This document shows, piece by piece, positions 1 through 7,475 of a DNA stretch of 37,154 nucleotides. The notes beneath the pieces are model-generated. The model did no database searches. It was not told where the DNA came from and worked only from the letters and a program-made list of their open reading frames with translations. Position numbers and translations under genes: made by a program. Where the stretch lies: NCBI GenBank assembly GCA_031973435.1, contig DALYDA010000006.1, positions 1-37,154 on the forward strand. Reading direction: 5' to 3'. Origin of the DNA: HK-STAS-PATE-34 sp031973435. Lineage in GTDB: Bacteria; Patescibacteriota; Minisyncoccia; Phycocordibacterales; UBA9973. The stretch's first letter is position 1; each line of letters opens with the position of its first letter.

Positions 1-51
1 AACGCTTTTGTAAAGCGAAGGTCCTCGGTTCAAGTCCGAGAAGCGGCTCCA
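1..51 (+). tRNA. tRNA-Thr (anticodon UGU), 3' part, 5' end outside the window
   Basis: The visible part starts at canonical position 26. The anticodon loop (7-13) carries TGT at 9-11, after the invariant U33, which reads threonine ACA-type codons. The anticodon stem pairs at four of five positions; 27:43 would be an A-A mismatch (bases 2 and 18). The variable loop is 19-23. The T arm is a perfect 5-bp stem (24-28 with 36-40) around a TTCAAGT loop. The 3' acceptor strand is 41-47, the discriminator is U (48), and CCA is encoded at 49-51. The missing 5' acceptor strand should read GCCGCTT. The CCA end lies inside the palindrome at 47-92. Confidence 0.9.
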
Positions 52-92
52 AAAAGAAAATACCTAGTTAACTAGGTATTTTCTTTTTGGAG
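47..92. terminator. Perfect 46-bp palindrome overlapping the tRNA 3' end
   Basis: Bases 47-69 are the exact reverse complement of 70-92, giving 23-bp arms with no unpaired loop bases in the DNA. The outer arm contains the last tRNA bases (CTCCA) and the inner part is ACCTAGTT/AACTAGGT. In RNA it would form a long hairpin with an A-rich 5' side and a T-rich 3' side, which fits a terminator for the tRNA and, on the other strand, for the serine hydrolase gene that ends at 104. A recombination or attachment site is an alternative, because tRNA 3' ends are common integration targets; no integrase is visible. Confidence 0.75.
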
Positions 93-103
93 TGATAAAG
101 CGT

Positions 104-1075
104 CTAATAAGTTTTATTTTCCATAAAGTCAAAAATCGATTTTGCCAATTTCTCCATCTGAAATTTCTTATATGGATTGATTTGCTTATTTACTGTAAAA
201 ACAGATACGACATAGTGAGACTTTTCACCATTCACCACCCCTGCATCATTTACCCAACGAATAAAAGCCCAACCTTTTGTAAGAATTGTTTTTATCAAAC
301 GAAAAATCCCTACTGCCGCGTAATCAAGGGCGAACCCGGCTTTTTTGTAATACTCTCGATAAAACGGGAGATAAAAATTGTTTTCCAAATAACCGCCCTT
401 ACGATAATAAGATATATAATCAGAAATAGACAGACCTTTTCGTCCTTCTCTATTCCATCGAAGCATATATTCTTTCAATTTTTGAGACACAAAAGGTGAA
501 ATCAATTTATCCTTCTCAACAAGATAGAAAAACTCGGTGACATGGCGAGCACAAGTTTTTGTGGTATCGGAATAACGAAATGACTTGTCCTCCTTGATTC
601 TGTCTAAAAATTTCCTTGTTACCTCACTTCCATTCCAGTTATATTTATGAATAATCTCTTTGGTAATATTTTCCCGACCAACTAAGTCAATTAAAACATT
701 TGAAGCAGTGTTATCACTTCGTGTAAGCATAAGATCGAGCAAATAATCAACTGTTATTTTGTCTCCAGCGTATAATAGATTCCTTGTATCCCCGGGGAAA
801 ATTCGGGTGTCCTTATCTACATCGTTTGGTGATTTTATTTCTACAATTTGGTCAAGTGAGAAGTCGCCGATTTCTATTCTGCGTAAAACTTCGGCCCCGA
901 TAAAAATTTTATACACAGAAGCAGGATATATAAAGTGGTCCATATTGTAGCCAAAAATTTTAGGTTCAGATTCTTTCAAGTTAATAATGGCTATACTGAT
1001 TTCATTTTTAGTAAAACCGTTTTCTATAAGGATGTGGGTGAATTTTCGACTTTGTTCTTTGTCCTCAGTAAACAT
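104..1075 (-). CDS. Class A beta-lactamase-fold serine hydrolase (PBP-like or beta-lactamase-like)
   Basis: A 323-residue protein with the three active-site elements of the class A beta-lactamase/PBP fold: SxxK at Ser53-Lys56 (in PASVYK), SDN at Ser120-Asn122 (in TRSDNTASN), and a KTG-equivalent KGG at 226-228. The KGG strand is followed by an insertion of about 45 residues, before the NDAGVV strand that normally follows closely. No signal peptide is visible, since the protein begins MFTEDKEQ. It may therefore be cytoplasmic or use another export route, or the start may lie elsewhere. An extended -10 element ends 6 bp before the ATG. Homologues act on peptidoglycan peptides or beta-lactams; which applies here cannot be told from sequence. 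Confidence 0.82.
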   Translation of the reverse strand: MFTEDKEQSRKFTHILIENGFTKNEISIAIINLKESEPKIFGYNMDHFIYPASVYKIFIGAEVLRRIEIGDFSLDQIVEIKSPNDVDKDTRIFPGDTRNLLYAGDKITVDYLLDLMLTRSDNTASNVLIDLVGRENITKEIIHKYNWNGSEVTRKFLDRIKEDKSFRYSDTTKTCARHVTEFFYLVEKDKLISPFVSQKLKEYMLRWNREGRKGLSISDYISYYRKGGYLENNFYLPFYREYYKKAGFALDYAAVGIFRLIKTILTKGWAFIRWVNDAGVVNGEKSHYVVSVFTVNKQINPYKKFQMEKLAKSIFDFMENKTY

Positions 1076-1081
1076 AATCTA

Positions 1082-1090
1082 AATATAACA
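1082..1090 (-). promoter_or_regulatory. Extended -10 promoter of the serine hydrolase gene
   Basis: Read on the minus strand, TGT-TATATT (hexamer 1082-1087, TG motif 1089-1090) ends 6 bp before the ATG at 1075. This predicts a transcript starting at or next to the start codon. No clear -35 was seen. Confidence 0.5.
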
Positions 1091-1113
1091 AAAAAAGCAC
1101 CGGAGCGCTTTAA
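1089..1113 (-). terminator. Weak hairpin plus T-run after the 1110-1604 gene
   Basis: On the minus strand AAAGC (1107-1111) can pair with GCTTT (1094-1098), followed by a run of T. The stem is only 5 bp and overlaps the stop codon of the upstream gene. Confidence 0.4.
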
Positions 1114-1604
1114 GTTTGAATTCTTAGAGGGTGGTCAATGTACCAATCCCTTCTCTCTTTAATTTCGAATGCGAGTCTTGCATTGCCGATCTTTTCAATC
1201 ACTGCAACCAACATGTTTGCAAGTTCTACATTCCTTAGGACAGTAGAACGTAATGACATAGACGCGATTAGGACTCCGTAGAGTTCTTCCCTATCCACTA
1301 GCCTTTTCAAAATCTTGAAAAAGAAATCAGGAACTGAATTTTGAAAATAACGTACATATAGATTCAGATACTCTTCGAAGTAGTCTGTATCCTTCGCCGT
1401 GATTTTATCAAACACAATACCTTGAATTATCTCCGGCTTTTTACCCGCAACGGCTAGACAGAAAATCTCCGTCTCACCTCGGGCATCTCGAAGTGCGTAC
1501 ATATGACTTGTTGTCATCCCCTTAAGCTCTGATATCCTTTTTTCAAGTTGGATTAACTTAAGACTTTTTTGTGGTCCCTTTAGTCTTACAGCTGTCATGT
1601 GCAT
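1110..1604 (-). CDS. Hypothetical protein, 164 aa
   Basis: I do not recognise a family. The protein is soluble-looking, rich in charged residues and probably mostly helical. There is no signal peptide, membrane segment or obvious catalytic motif. The N-terminus is basic (RLKGPQKSLKLIQLEKRISELKG) and the middle contains YFEEYLNLYVRYF. A second ATG two codons in (1598) is an equally good start. A promoter (TTGACT, 16 bp, TATATT) ends 12 bp before the ATG and supports this as a real single gene. It is separated from the thioredoxin-like gene at 1681 by about 75 bp. Confidence 0.6.
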   Translation of the reverse strand: MHMTAVRLKGPQKSLKLIQLEKRISELKGMTTSHMYALRDARGETEIFCLAVAGKKPEIIQGIVFDKITAKDTDYFEEYLNLYVRYFQNSVPDFFFKILKRLVDREELYGVLIASMSLRSTVLRNVELANMLVAVIEKIGNARLAFEIKERRDWYIDHPLRIQT

Positions 1605-1616
1605 TTATTTTTCTTA

Positions 1617-1644
1617 AATATACAAGAATGCACAAAAAAGTCAA
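1617..1644 (-). promoter_or_regulatory. Promoter of the 1110-1604 gene
   Basis: On the minus strand: -35 TTGACT (1639-1644), 16-bp spacer, -10 TATATT (1617-1622). The ATG is 12 bp downstream, so the leader would be about 5 nt. Confidence 0.6.
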
Positions 1645-1680
1645 CCAAAAATCTTACTGCTCCCCCCTGTCTACCATCTC

Positions 1681-2319
1681 TTAATCTTCAATTATTTTTA
1701 GAATATCGTCTATGTCCTGGAAGCCCTTGTAGACCTTTCCATCTACATATATAGCTGGAAATGGTCCTTTTATACCTAGTTTCTCCATAAGTATCTTCTG
1801 TGAGCCAAGTTCAAGATTTCCATCGAGTGAATACACCCTCACAAGCTCATTTGTTCTTCGTAGCTCAGTCAGCACATAACCTTGTTCTGTACACTCAGTA
1901 CATTTTTCATTTTCATAAAAGAATAGAATTGTTTTTAGACCGAGGTCACAATCAGTGTTCACTTTTTCTGTAGTTATATAATCCTTGATCAAAAGTAGTG
2001 TATATTTTTCTCTAAGCAACATTAGTTCCGGATCTTCGAAACCCTGCTCTTGTTCTGTATATGTTATTTTCTCTGCCAACGAACCTATTTCTCGAGAGAG
2101 GTCATAATTTAGGTTGTATATTTTCTGACAACCCAATTCTTCTGCCGTAAGATCTGAAAAGTCGTTTGATATAACTGCGTGAGAAAGTTCTTCTTGTAAA
2201 CGCTCTAGTTCATTTATTTTTGATTGAGAAATCTGTGTACTTGCAAATATCGCCAGTGCAAATATAAACACTGTGATCAGGAAGGAATATATATATCTTT
2301 TTATATCTTTGTTTTTCAT
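1681..2319 (-). CDS. Membrane-anchored thioredoxin-like protein (CTEC motif)
   Basis: A 212-residue protein. An N-terminal membrane segment (about residues 9-28) is followed by a helical spacer (about 30-125) and a compact thioredoxin-fold domain (about 130-210). The domain shows a redox motif CTEC (Cys140, Cys143) after the strand TILFFYEN, and a GPFPAIYVDG segment (about 185-194) that matches the cis-proline strand of the fold. Its topology suggests the redox domain is outside the cytoplasmic membrane. It starts 3 bp after the stop of the GT2 glycosyltransferase gene, so the two are co-transcribed. Its partner is unknown; oxidation, reduction or isomerisation of envelope thiols are all possible. 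Confidence 0.8.
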   Translation of the reverse strand: MKNKDIKRYIYSFLITVFIFALAIFASTQISQSKINELERLQEELSHAVISNDFSDLTAEELGCQKIYNLNYDLSREIGSLAEKITYTEQEQGFEDPELMLLREKYTLLLIKDYITTEKVNTDCDLGLKTILFFYENEKCTECTEQGYVLTELRRTNELVRVYSLDGNLELGSQKILMEKLGIKGPFPAIYVDGKVYKGFQDIDDILKIIED

Positions 2320-2322
2320 ATT

Positions 2323-3561
2323 TTATCTCCAAGATGGTTTTTTAGAAAAAACAGTATTCCAAAATGCCTTCAATACCCAAAACGGCGCTACGATGTTATA
2401 GACCAATACGAAGTAAAGTAAGTCTATCGTTACTCTTGCCTTTCCGTGCGCCATCTTCCTGCCTATAAGAGTCCAGGATAGGATTATTACATAGAGGATT
2501 ATCGATATAAACAAAACGGACTCTGTGTTGAAAAAGAAGAAGTCAAACTTCGGTACTCCAGCAAAACTAAATCCAACAACTCTAAACCTATTTATCTCTT
2601 CATACAACTTCATCCCCCACTTGATGACCAAAAACGCGACCAGTGCAAGTAGTGCAATTAGCGAGATAAGGCCTGAAGGAAGTGTGAAGAATGATACATT
2701 ACCATGCTTAGGATTAAATATAAGCCTTCTGTAGTCGATCATGTTGTTTATGAAGCCGTAGATCCAGCGGAGTCTTTGTTTATATAGTTTCTTTACTGTA
2801 TTTGGAGATATAGTGTATACAAAGGCGTCAGGACATTGTTCTATCTTTAGTCCATGCTCATGCATACGTAATGCGATCTCTTGATCTTCAGTGTTGTGTG
2901 CTTTTCGGAAAGGTCCTATCTGGTCGAAAACTTTTTTTCTAAAAATAGAAAAAGGTCCAGGTGTGACATGGATTGCTCCCAAAAAACCTAGCATCTTTTT
3001 TACAAAAACTGCCATATCGTATTCAGCCTTTTGCGCTTTTTGTACAATATTTTTTGGTTCATGAACTACAATAGACGGCGCCACCGCCATTGTATCTTTG
3101 TCTTTTAGGAAATAAGTAACTATCCTCTTTAGTGCCAAATGATGCACAAAAGAGTCAGCATCTAGACATCCGACTAGTTCTGTTTCTGTCATCTCGATAC
3201 CCATATTGACCGCTGTATGTTTTCCTCCGTTTTCTTTGTGATAGATTTTGATCTGAGGATGATCTTTGTATTTTTGCATGACCTCCCATGTATCGTCAGT
3301 ACTTCCATCATCTACCAAGATAATCTTTAGTTTATCTTTGGGATAATCTAGGTTCAAAAGTGACTGAGTAGTCTTTACCAAAGTTGTAGATTCGTTCCAG
3401 CATGGGACTATTATAGTGGCCCCAGGAAGCTTTTTACCAACCCTGGGTAGTGGCGTCTCCCCTAGTTCATTTCTCCTCTCAATGAACGTAAGCAGGAAAA
3501 AAATCTGCACGTAGAGTGCAAGAAAGGCAAATATATACAGTATTATTTCGGAGACTCCCAT
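2323..3561 (-). CDS. Family 2 glycosyltransferase with membrane helices (processive-type)
   Basis: 412 residues. A membrane helix at about 3-26 precedes a GT-A catalytic domain with VDDGS (Asp84-Asp85), DAD (134-136), TED (224-226) and QRLRW (262-266). This set is typical of processive GT2 enzymes such as hyaluronan, PNAG and cellulose synthases. Hydrophobic helices follow at about 295-315, 350-375 and 385-400. The likely role is polymerising a nucleotide-activated sugar at the cytoplasmic face and passing the chain through the membrane; the sugar cannot be inferred. It is the first gene of a two-gene unit with the thioredoxin-like gene. Its promoter lies back-to-back with that of the DsbA-like gene. 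Confidence 0.9.
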   Translation of the reverse strand: MGVSEIILYIFAFLALYVQIFFLLTFIERRNELGETPLPRVGKKLPGATIIVPCWNESTTLVKTTQSLLNLDYPKDKLKIILVDDGSTDDTWEVMQKYKDHPQIKIYHKENGGKHTAVNMGIEMTETELVGCLDADSFVHHLALKRIVTYFLKDKDTMAVAPSIVVHEPKNIVQKAQKAEYDMAVFVKKMLGFLGAIHVTPGPFSIFRKKVFDQIGPFRKAHNTEDQEIALRMHEHGLKIEQCPDAFVYTISPNTVKKLYKQRLRWIYGFINNMIDYRRLIFNPKHGNVSFFTLPSGLISLIALLALVAFLVIKWGMKLYEEINRFRVVGFSFAGVPKFDFFFFNTESVLFISIILYVIILSWTLIGRKMAHGKARVTIDLLYFVLVYNIVAPFWVLKAFWNTVFSKKPSWR

Positions 3562-3571
3562 TTATGCGTCT

Positions 3572-3599
3572 ATTCTACCACAAAACCATTATTTTACAA
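3572..3599 (-). promoter_or_regulatory. Promoter of the glycosyltransferase-thioredoxin unit
   Basis: Minus strand: TTGTAA (3594-3599), 16-bp spacer ending in TGG, then TAGAAT (3572-3577). The ATG is 10 bp downstream. The TGGTAGAAT core is the same as in the divergent promoter at 3621. Confidence 0.6.
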
Positions 3600-3620
3600 C
3601 CCGCCCGATGTTTACACATA

Positions 3621-3629
3621 TGGTAGAAT
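3621..3629 (+). promoter_or_regulatory. Extended -10 promoter of the DsbA-like gene
   Basis: TGG-TAGAAT ends 6 bp before the ATG at 3636. No good -35 stands at 16-18 bp. The spacing predicts a leaderless transcript. Confidence 0.6.
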
Positions 3630-3635
3630 TAAAGC

Positions 3636-4337
3636 ATGGAAAATGAACAAATAAACGAAGCAAATGCTCCTGTCGAACAAAAAAACAAAGGTTTGTCTGT
3701 CGGCAACAGCATAGTTATAGCAGGATTACTAATAGCAATCGCAATAATCATAGTTGGAGGTGTTGGAAACAACAAAACTGAAGACACGCCTTCAGTTGAG
3801 AAAGTTTCAATAACAAAAGAAGATCACATCTTTGGATCAAAAGATGCTGAGCTGGTTCTAGTCGAATACTCGGACATCGATTGTCCATATTGCAGAATAC
3901 TTCACCCATCTATTCAGAAGATAAAAGCTGAGTATGGTGATAAGGTTGCATGGGTATACAGAGACTTCCCCCTCGACAACTTGCACCCAGAGGCGAGAGC
4001 AAAGGCGGTAGCATCTGAGTGTATCGCGATAAACGAAGGTGAAGAAGCGTATTTCACTTATCTAAACTACCTCTTTGCAAATGAAGTTGCAGAGGCTGAT
4101 CTATCAGTAACTGCACAAACTTTGGGATTCAATAAAACAAAGTTCGATAACTGTATTGCAAACGGAGACGGAGTTGCATCTGTTGAAGCAGATGTCTTCA
4201 CTGGAAAAGCATACGGTATCCAAGGTACACCTTTTACGATACTTCTAGAACAATCTACTGGTGAAATGTCACCGATACGTGGAGCAGTTCCTTACGAAGA
4301 CCTAAAGGCACTTATAGATTCAAAACTAGTAAGTTAA
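3636..4337 (+). CDS. Membrane-anchored DsbA-family thiol-disulfide oxidoreductase
   Basis: 233 residues. A short charged N-terminal tail, one transmembrane segment (about 23-42), then a thioredoxin-fold domain of the DsbA/Thioredoxin_4 type. CPYC (Cys83, Cys86) sits in EYSDIDCPYCR and the cis-proline is in QGTPF (Pro199). The helical insertion between them (about 115-180) contains conserved-looking PLDNLHPEA. The catalytic domain is expected outside the membrane, where it would introduce disulfides into exported proteins. The gene is monocistronic: an extended -10 element in front and a strong terminator behind. It diverges from the unit that encodes a second thioredoxin-like protein. Confidence 0.9.
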   Translation: MENEQINEANAPVEQKNKGLSVGNSIVIAGLLIAIAIIIVGGVGNNKTEDTPSVEKVSITKEDHIFGSKDAELVLVEYSDIDCPYCRILHPSIQKIKAEYGDKVAWVYRDFPLDNLHPEARAKAVASECIAINEGEEAYFTYLNYLFANEVAEADLSVTAQTLGFNKTKFDNCIANGDGVASVEADVFTGKAYGIQGTPFTILLEQSTGEMSPIRGAVPYEDLKALIDSKLVS

Positions 4338-4349
4338 AATGGTACAAAA

Positions 4350-4377
4350 AAAAACCACCCTTGAGGTGGTTTTTTTG
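4350..4377. terminator. Bidirectional terminator between dsbA-like gene and rpoD
   Basis: AACCACC (4353-4359) pairs with GGTGGTT (4365-4371) around a 5-nt loop. A-run before and T-run after allow it to work for both converging genes. Confidence 0.85.
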
Positions 4378-5652
4378 TTAGTCAAAATAATTCTTAAGTC
4401 TATTTATTTTGTCATTGCTTCGTAGTTTCTCATGAACCTTTGCCTCGATCTGTCGGATACGTTCTCGAGTAACATTGAACTCCTGTCCAACTTCCTCTAG
4501 AGTATGCTGGATACCAGTGTTTATACCGTATCTCATTTCGAGTATCTTTCTTTCTTTTGGAGAAAGCTCTTCGAGCACTTCTCGGACTTGGTCTGAAAGT
4601 ATACGTCTCGATGCCTCTTGGTCAGGACGGAGAAGCTTGTCGTCAGGGATAAACTCTCCACGTGTTGATTTCTCATCACCATCATTTCCGATAGGCTTTT
4701 CAAGAGATACGGTCTCTTGGTTGATAGATTCTATAATATGTATCTTCTCTACATCCACATCCATCTCTGTTGCTATTTCTTGTGGAAGTGGCTCACGCCC
4801 GAGGTCTTGAGAGAGTCGTCGCACTACTTGCTTGTATTTGGAAATAGTCTCTACCATGTGAACCGGGATACGGATAGTACGTGACTGATCAGCAAGTGCT
4901 CTTGTGATAGATTGTCTGATCCACCATGTTGCATATGTAGAAAATTTGTATCCCTTTGTCCAGTCGAACTTCTCGACTGCTTTGAAAAGACCCAAGTTAC
5001 CTTCTTGTATAAGATCAAGAAGTGTCAGATCAGAACTTCGTCCAACGTACTTTTTTGCGATAGAAACAACCAGTCTCAGGTTCGCACGAGCGAGAAGGTT
5101 CTTTGCTTCATCGTCTCCTGCAACTATCCTTTGCGCTAGATTTCTCTCTTCAGCAGCAGATAGAAGTGGGTATTGTCCGATTTCCTTTAGATAAATCTGG
5201 ATAGAATCGTAAGATGGACCCTCCTTGTATAGAGACTTGGTTGAGCCTTCTTTCTCATCTAGATTTAACAAGTTTCCACCCTCAAGCACATCTATTCCAA
5301 GTGTAGAAAAACTCTCGTATAGTTCATCTAGAAAGAAAATATTTTGCTCAATACTTGGGAACTCCTTTAGTATCTCGTCATATGTTATGAATCCCCGAGC
5401 CCTCCCCTTTTTTATCAACTCTTGTTTCTTTACCTGTAGCGCAAGAAGGACTTTTTCGTTCTTTGTTTTTGCTTTCTTTACGTCCTCCTTTTTCTGAGCC
5501 GGGGTTCTCTTTATTTTTGGAGCAACTTTTTTAACAGGAGCCTTCTTTACAGCCTTCTTTGGCTTTGCTTTTGTTTGTTTTTTCTTTGGGGCGACTTTTG
5601 CTTTTTTTACTATTTTCTTTTTTGCTGACACTACTTTCTTTTTCATTTTCAT
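4378..5652 (-). CDS. rpoD: Primary sigma factor (sigma-70 family)
   Basis: 424 residues. Residues 1-66 form a lysine/alanine/proline-rich tail that resembles eukaryotic H1 or bacterial histone-like tails. A region 1.1-like helical domain (about 67-115, GFITYDEILKEFP) follows. Region 1.2 starts near 148 (DSIQIYLKEIGQ), region 2 is at 181-250 with the -10-reading segment TYATWWIRQSITRALADQ, region 3 is about 255-330, and region 4.2 (384-411, ending TRERIRQIEAKVHEKLR) reads -35 boxes. The residues that contact -10 and -35 look canonical, in keeping with the TTGACA/TATAAT-like promoters seen throughout. It is the last gene of rpoB-rpoC-dnaG-rpoD, 24 bp after dnaG. Confidence 0.97.
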   Translation of the reverse strand: MKMKKKVVSAKKKIVKKAKVAPKKKQTKAKPKKAVKKAPVKKVAPKIKRTPAQKKEDVKKAKTKNEKVLLALQVKKQELIKKGRARGFITYDEILKEFPSIEQNIFFLDELYESFSTLGIDVLEGGNLLNLDEKEGSTKSLYKEGPSYDSIQIYLKEIGQYPLLSAAEERNLAQRIVAGDDEAKNLLARANLRLVVSIAKKYVGRSSDLTLLDLIQEGNLGLFKAVEKFDWTKGYKFSTYATWWIRQSITRALADQSRTIRIPVHMVETISKYKQVVRRLSQDLGREPLPQEIATEMDVDVEKIHIIESINQETVSLEKPIGNDGDEKSTRGEFIPDDKLLRPDQEASRRILSDQVREVLEELSPKERKILEMRYGINTGIQHTLEEVGQEFNVTRERIRQIEAKVHEKLRSNDKINRLKNYFD

Positions 5653-5676
5653 ATTTCTTATATATACGAGTTTTTC

Positions 5677-7452
5677 TTATAATGCAACACGTTTGTGTCT
5701 TTCCTTTTCTATTTTTCGACCAAGTTCTAGATATTCCTCGAGATGTTTTCTATACAAATCTTGATCTCCAAGCTCGTCATATCGATCTATTTCCTCTTTC
5801 TTTTTCTGTAACTTTTCTTGCAAAAGTGCTTCTGCGAGACTAGACAGTATCTCTTCTACCTGCCAATCTGTCATCCTTTCAAACTCATGTAAGTTGTCTA
5901 TCTCAAACAGTAACTCATCCTTTATCTCCCTTGCCCCTGACTCATAGAAATCATACTCATCCCCTAGAAGCTCTCTGAGTTTTTTCTCCACGATAGTATA
6001 GTCATATGGAGGGTCAGTTTGATTACAAAGCCAGAACATCACGGCCATTCCCCTTTTTATCAAAGTATCTCTTCTTGGTCGTTTAGTTTTTGCCCCACTA
6101 TCTTCGACTTCATCTTCTTTATAAACAACAGATGAGCCTTGTTTGTTTATAAAGTTTTTTGTTTCCTCGAGAACTGAGTCCTCATCTATTCTAAATTTTT
6201 GTGAAATATTTTTTATCGATTCATTTCTCACAATCGAACTCTGTATCGACGCAAAAAATGGGATCATCTTTTTCGACATCAATTCTGCAAAATGTACTCT
6301 ATTTTTAGAATTGGATTCTATTATTTCCCCAAAATAGCTCAGAGCCGGGACGGAATTTTGTAATATTTCCTGCCATCTTTTCGGGTCTTGTTTTATTATG
6401 TCAGCAGGATCTTCTCCTTCCTTTTGATTTTTTGCAATCAATACTTCCATCCCAAGCGACAGTGCAATCTTTGTAGACCGTGCAGAAGCCTTGAGTCCAG
6501 CCTTGTCCGAATCATATGCAAGTATAACTTTATCTGCCAATCGTTTTATTACACCAAGGTGATTCAAATTTCCATCTTCCTTGTACTCTTTGTCTAAAAG
6601 AGCAGTTCCAGAAGCAGCTACAGTGTTTGTAAATCCTGCTTGATGACTCATAACCAAGTCCATCTGTCCTTCGACAAGTATTGAGACTCCCTTTTCTCTT
6701 ATAGCGTCTTTGGCTTTATGTAGTCCATAAAACACAGAACCTTTTGAAAAAAGAGCAGTTTCAGGAGAATTGATATATTTTGCTGGCACTATTTCATCTT
6801 CCCTTCTATTGGGATCAAAGTCTCTTCCGGAGAAAGCTATGACTCTCCCACCAAGGTCAAATATAGGAAACATGATTCTCGAACGGAACCTATCATATAC
6901 TTTTCCTTTCTCATTTTCTTTTAGGAGTCCAAGAGCAGTGATATCCTTTTCACTAAATCCCTTTTTTGACAAATGGTCCTTCAGAGCCTGCCAAGATTTT
7001 GGAGCAAATCCTATCTTGAAAGACTTTATCGTATCCCTCGTTAGTCCTCTGTTTTCTAAATACGCAATTGCATCGGAAATATTTTCGAGTTCCTTTTCAT
7101 AAAACTCACATGCCATGGACATAATAGTGAACAACTTGTCCTTGTCTTCTTGTTTACCTTCACTCTTTGAATATTTTATCTCGACTCCTGCTTTGCTTGC
7201 CAAAACTTCGAGAGCTCCTTTGAAATCCAAGCCCTCGAAAGCTTCAACAAACGAAAAGATATCTCCTTTTGCTCCACAACCAAAACAATAATAACTCTTT
7301 CTCTGTGGAGAGATAAGAAAAGATGGGGTTTTTTCTTTATGGAAAGGACAAAGAGCCTTCCAGTTCAAACCCGATTTTTCTAGTTTTATATAACTTCCCA
7401 ATACTTCTTCAATACTGAGTCGTTCTTTGATTTGTGATACTGTGTCGCTCAT
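5677..7452 (-). CDS. dnaG: DNA primase
   Basis: 591 residues, normal size. The CHC2 zinc-binding domain is at about 35-59 (Cys35, His38, Cys56, Cys59), with the KTPSF and YYCFGCGAKGD signatures. The TOPRIM catalytic core has VEGQMD (Glu261) and AYDSDKAG (Asp314, Asp316). The C-terminal part (about 430-591) is helical and highly charged and should bind the replicative helicase. It makes RNA primers for replication. It lies between rpoC (23 bp upstream) and rpoD (24 bp downstream). The dnaG-rpoD pairing is widespread; the attachment to rpoBC is less usual. Confidence 0.97.
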   Translation of the reverse strand: MSDTVSQIKERLSIEEVLGSYIKLEKSGLNWKALCPFHKEKTPSFLISPQRKSYYCFGCGAKGDIFSFVEAFEGLDFKGALEVLASKAGVEIKYSKSEGKQEDKDKLFTIMSMACEFYEKELENISDAIAYLENRGLTRDTIKSFKIGFAPKSWQALKDHLSKKGFSEKDITALGLLKENEKGKVYDRFRSRIMFPIFDLGGRVIAFSGRDFDPNRREDEIVPAKYINSPETALFSKGSVFYGLHKAKDAIREKGVSILVEGQMDLVMSHQAGFTNTVAASGTALLDKEYKEDGNLNHLGVIKRLADKVILAYDSDKAGLKASARSTKIALSLGMEVLIAKNQKEGEDPADIIKQDPKRWQEILQNSVPALSYFGEIIESNSKNRVHFAELMSKKMIPFFASIQSSIVRNESIKNISQKFRIDEDSVLEETKNFINKQGSSVVYKEDEVEDSGAKTKRPRRDTLIKRGMAVMFWLCNQTDPPYDYTIVEKKLRELLGDEYDFYESGAREIKDELLFEIDNLHEFERMTDWQVEEILSSLAEALLQEKLQKKKEEIDRYDELGDQDLYRKHLEEYLELGRKIEKERHKRVAL

Positions 7453-7475
7453 GGTGTTCCATTTGCGATGCGAGA

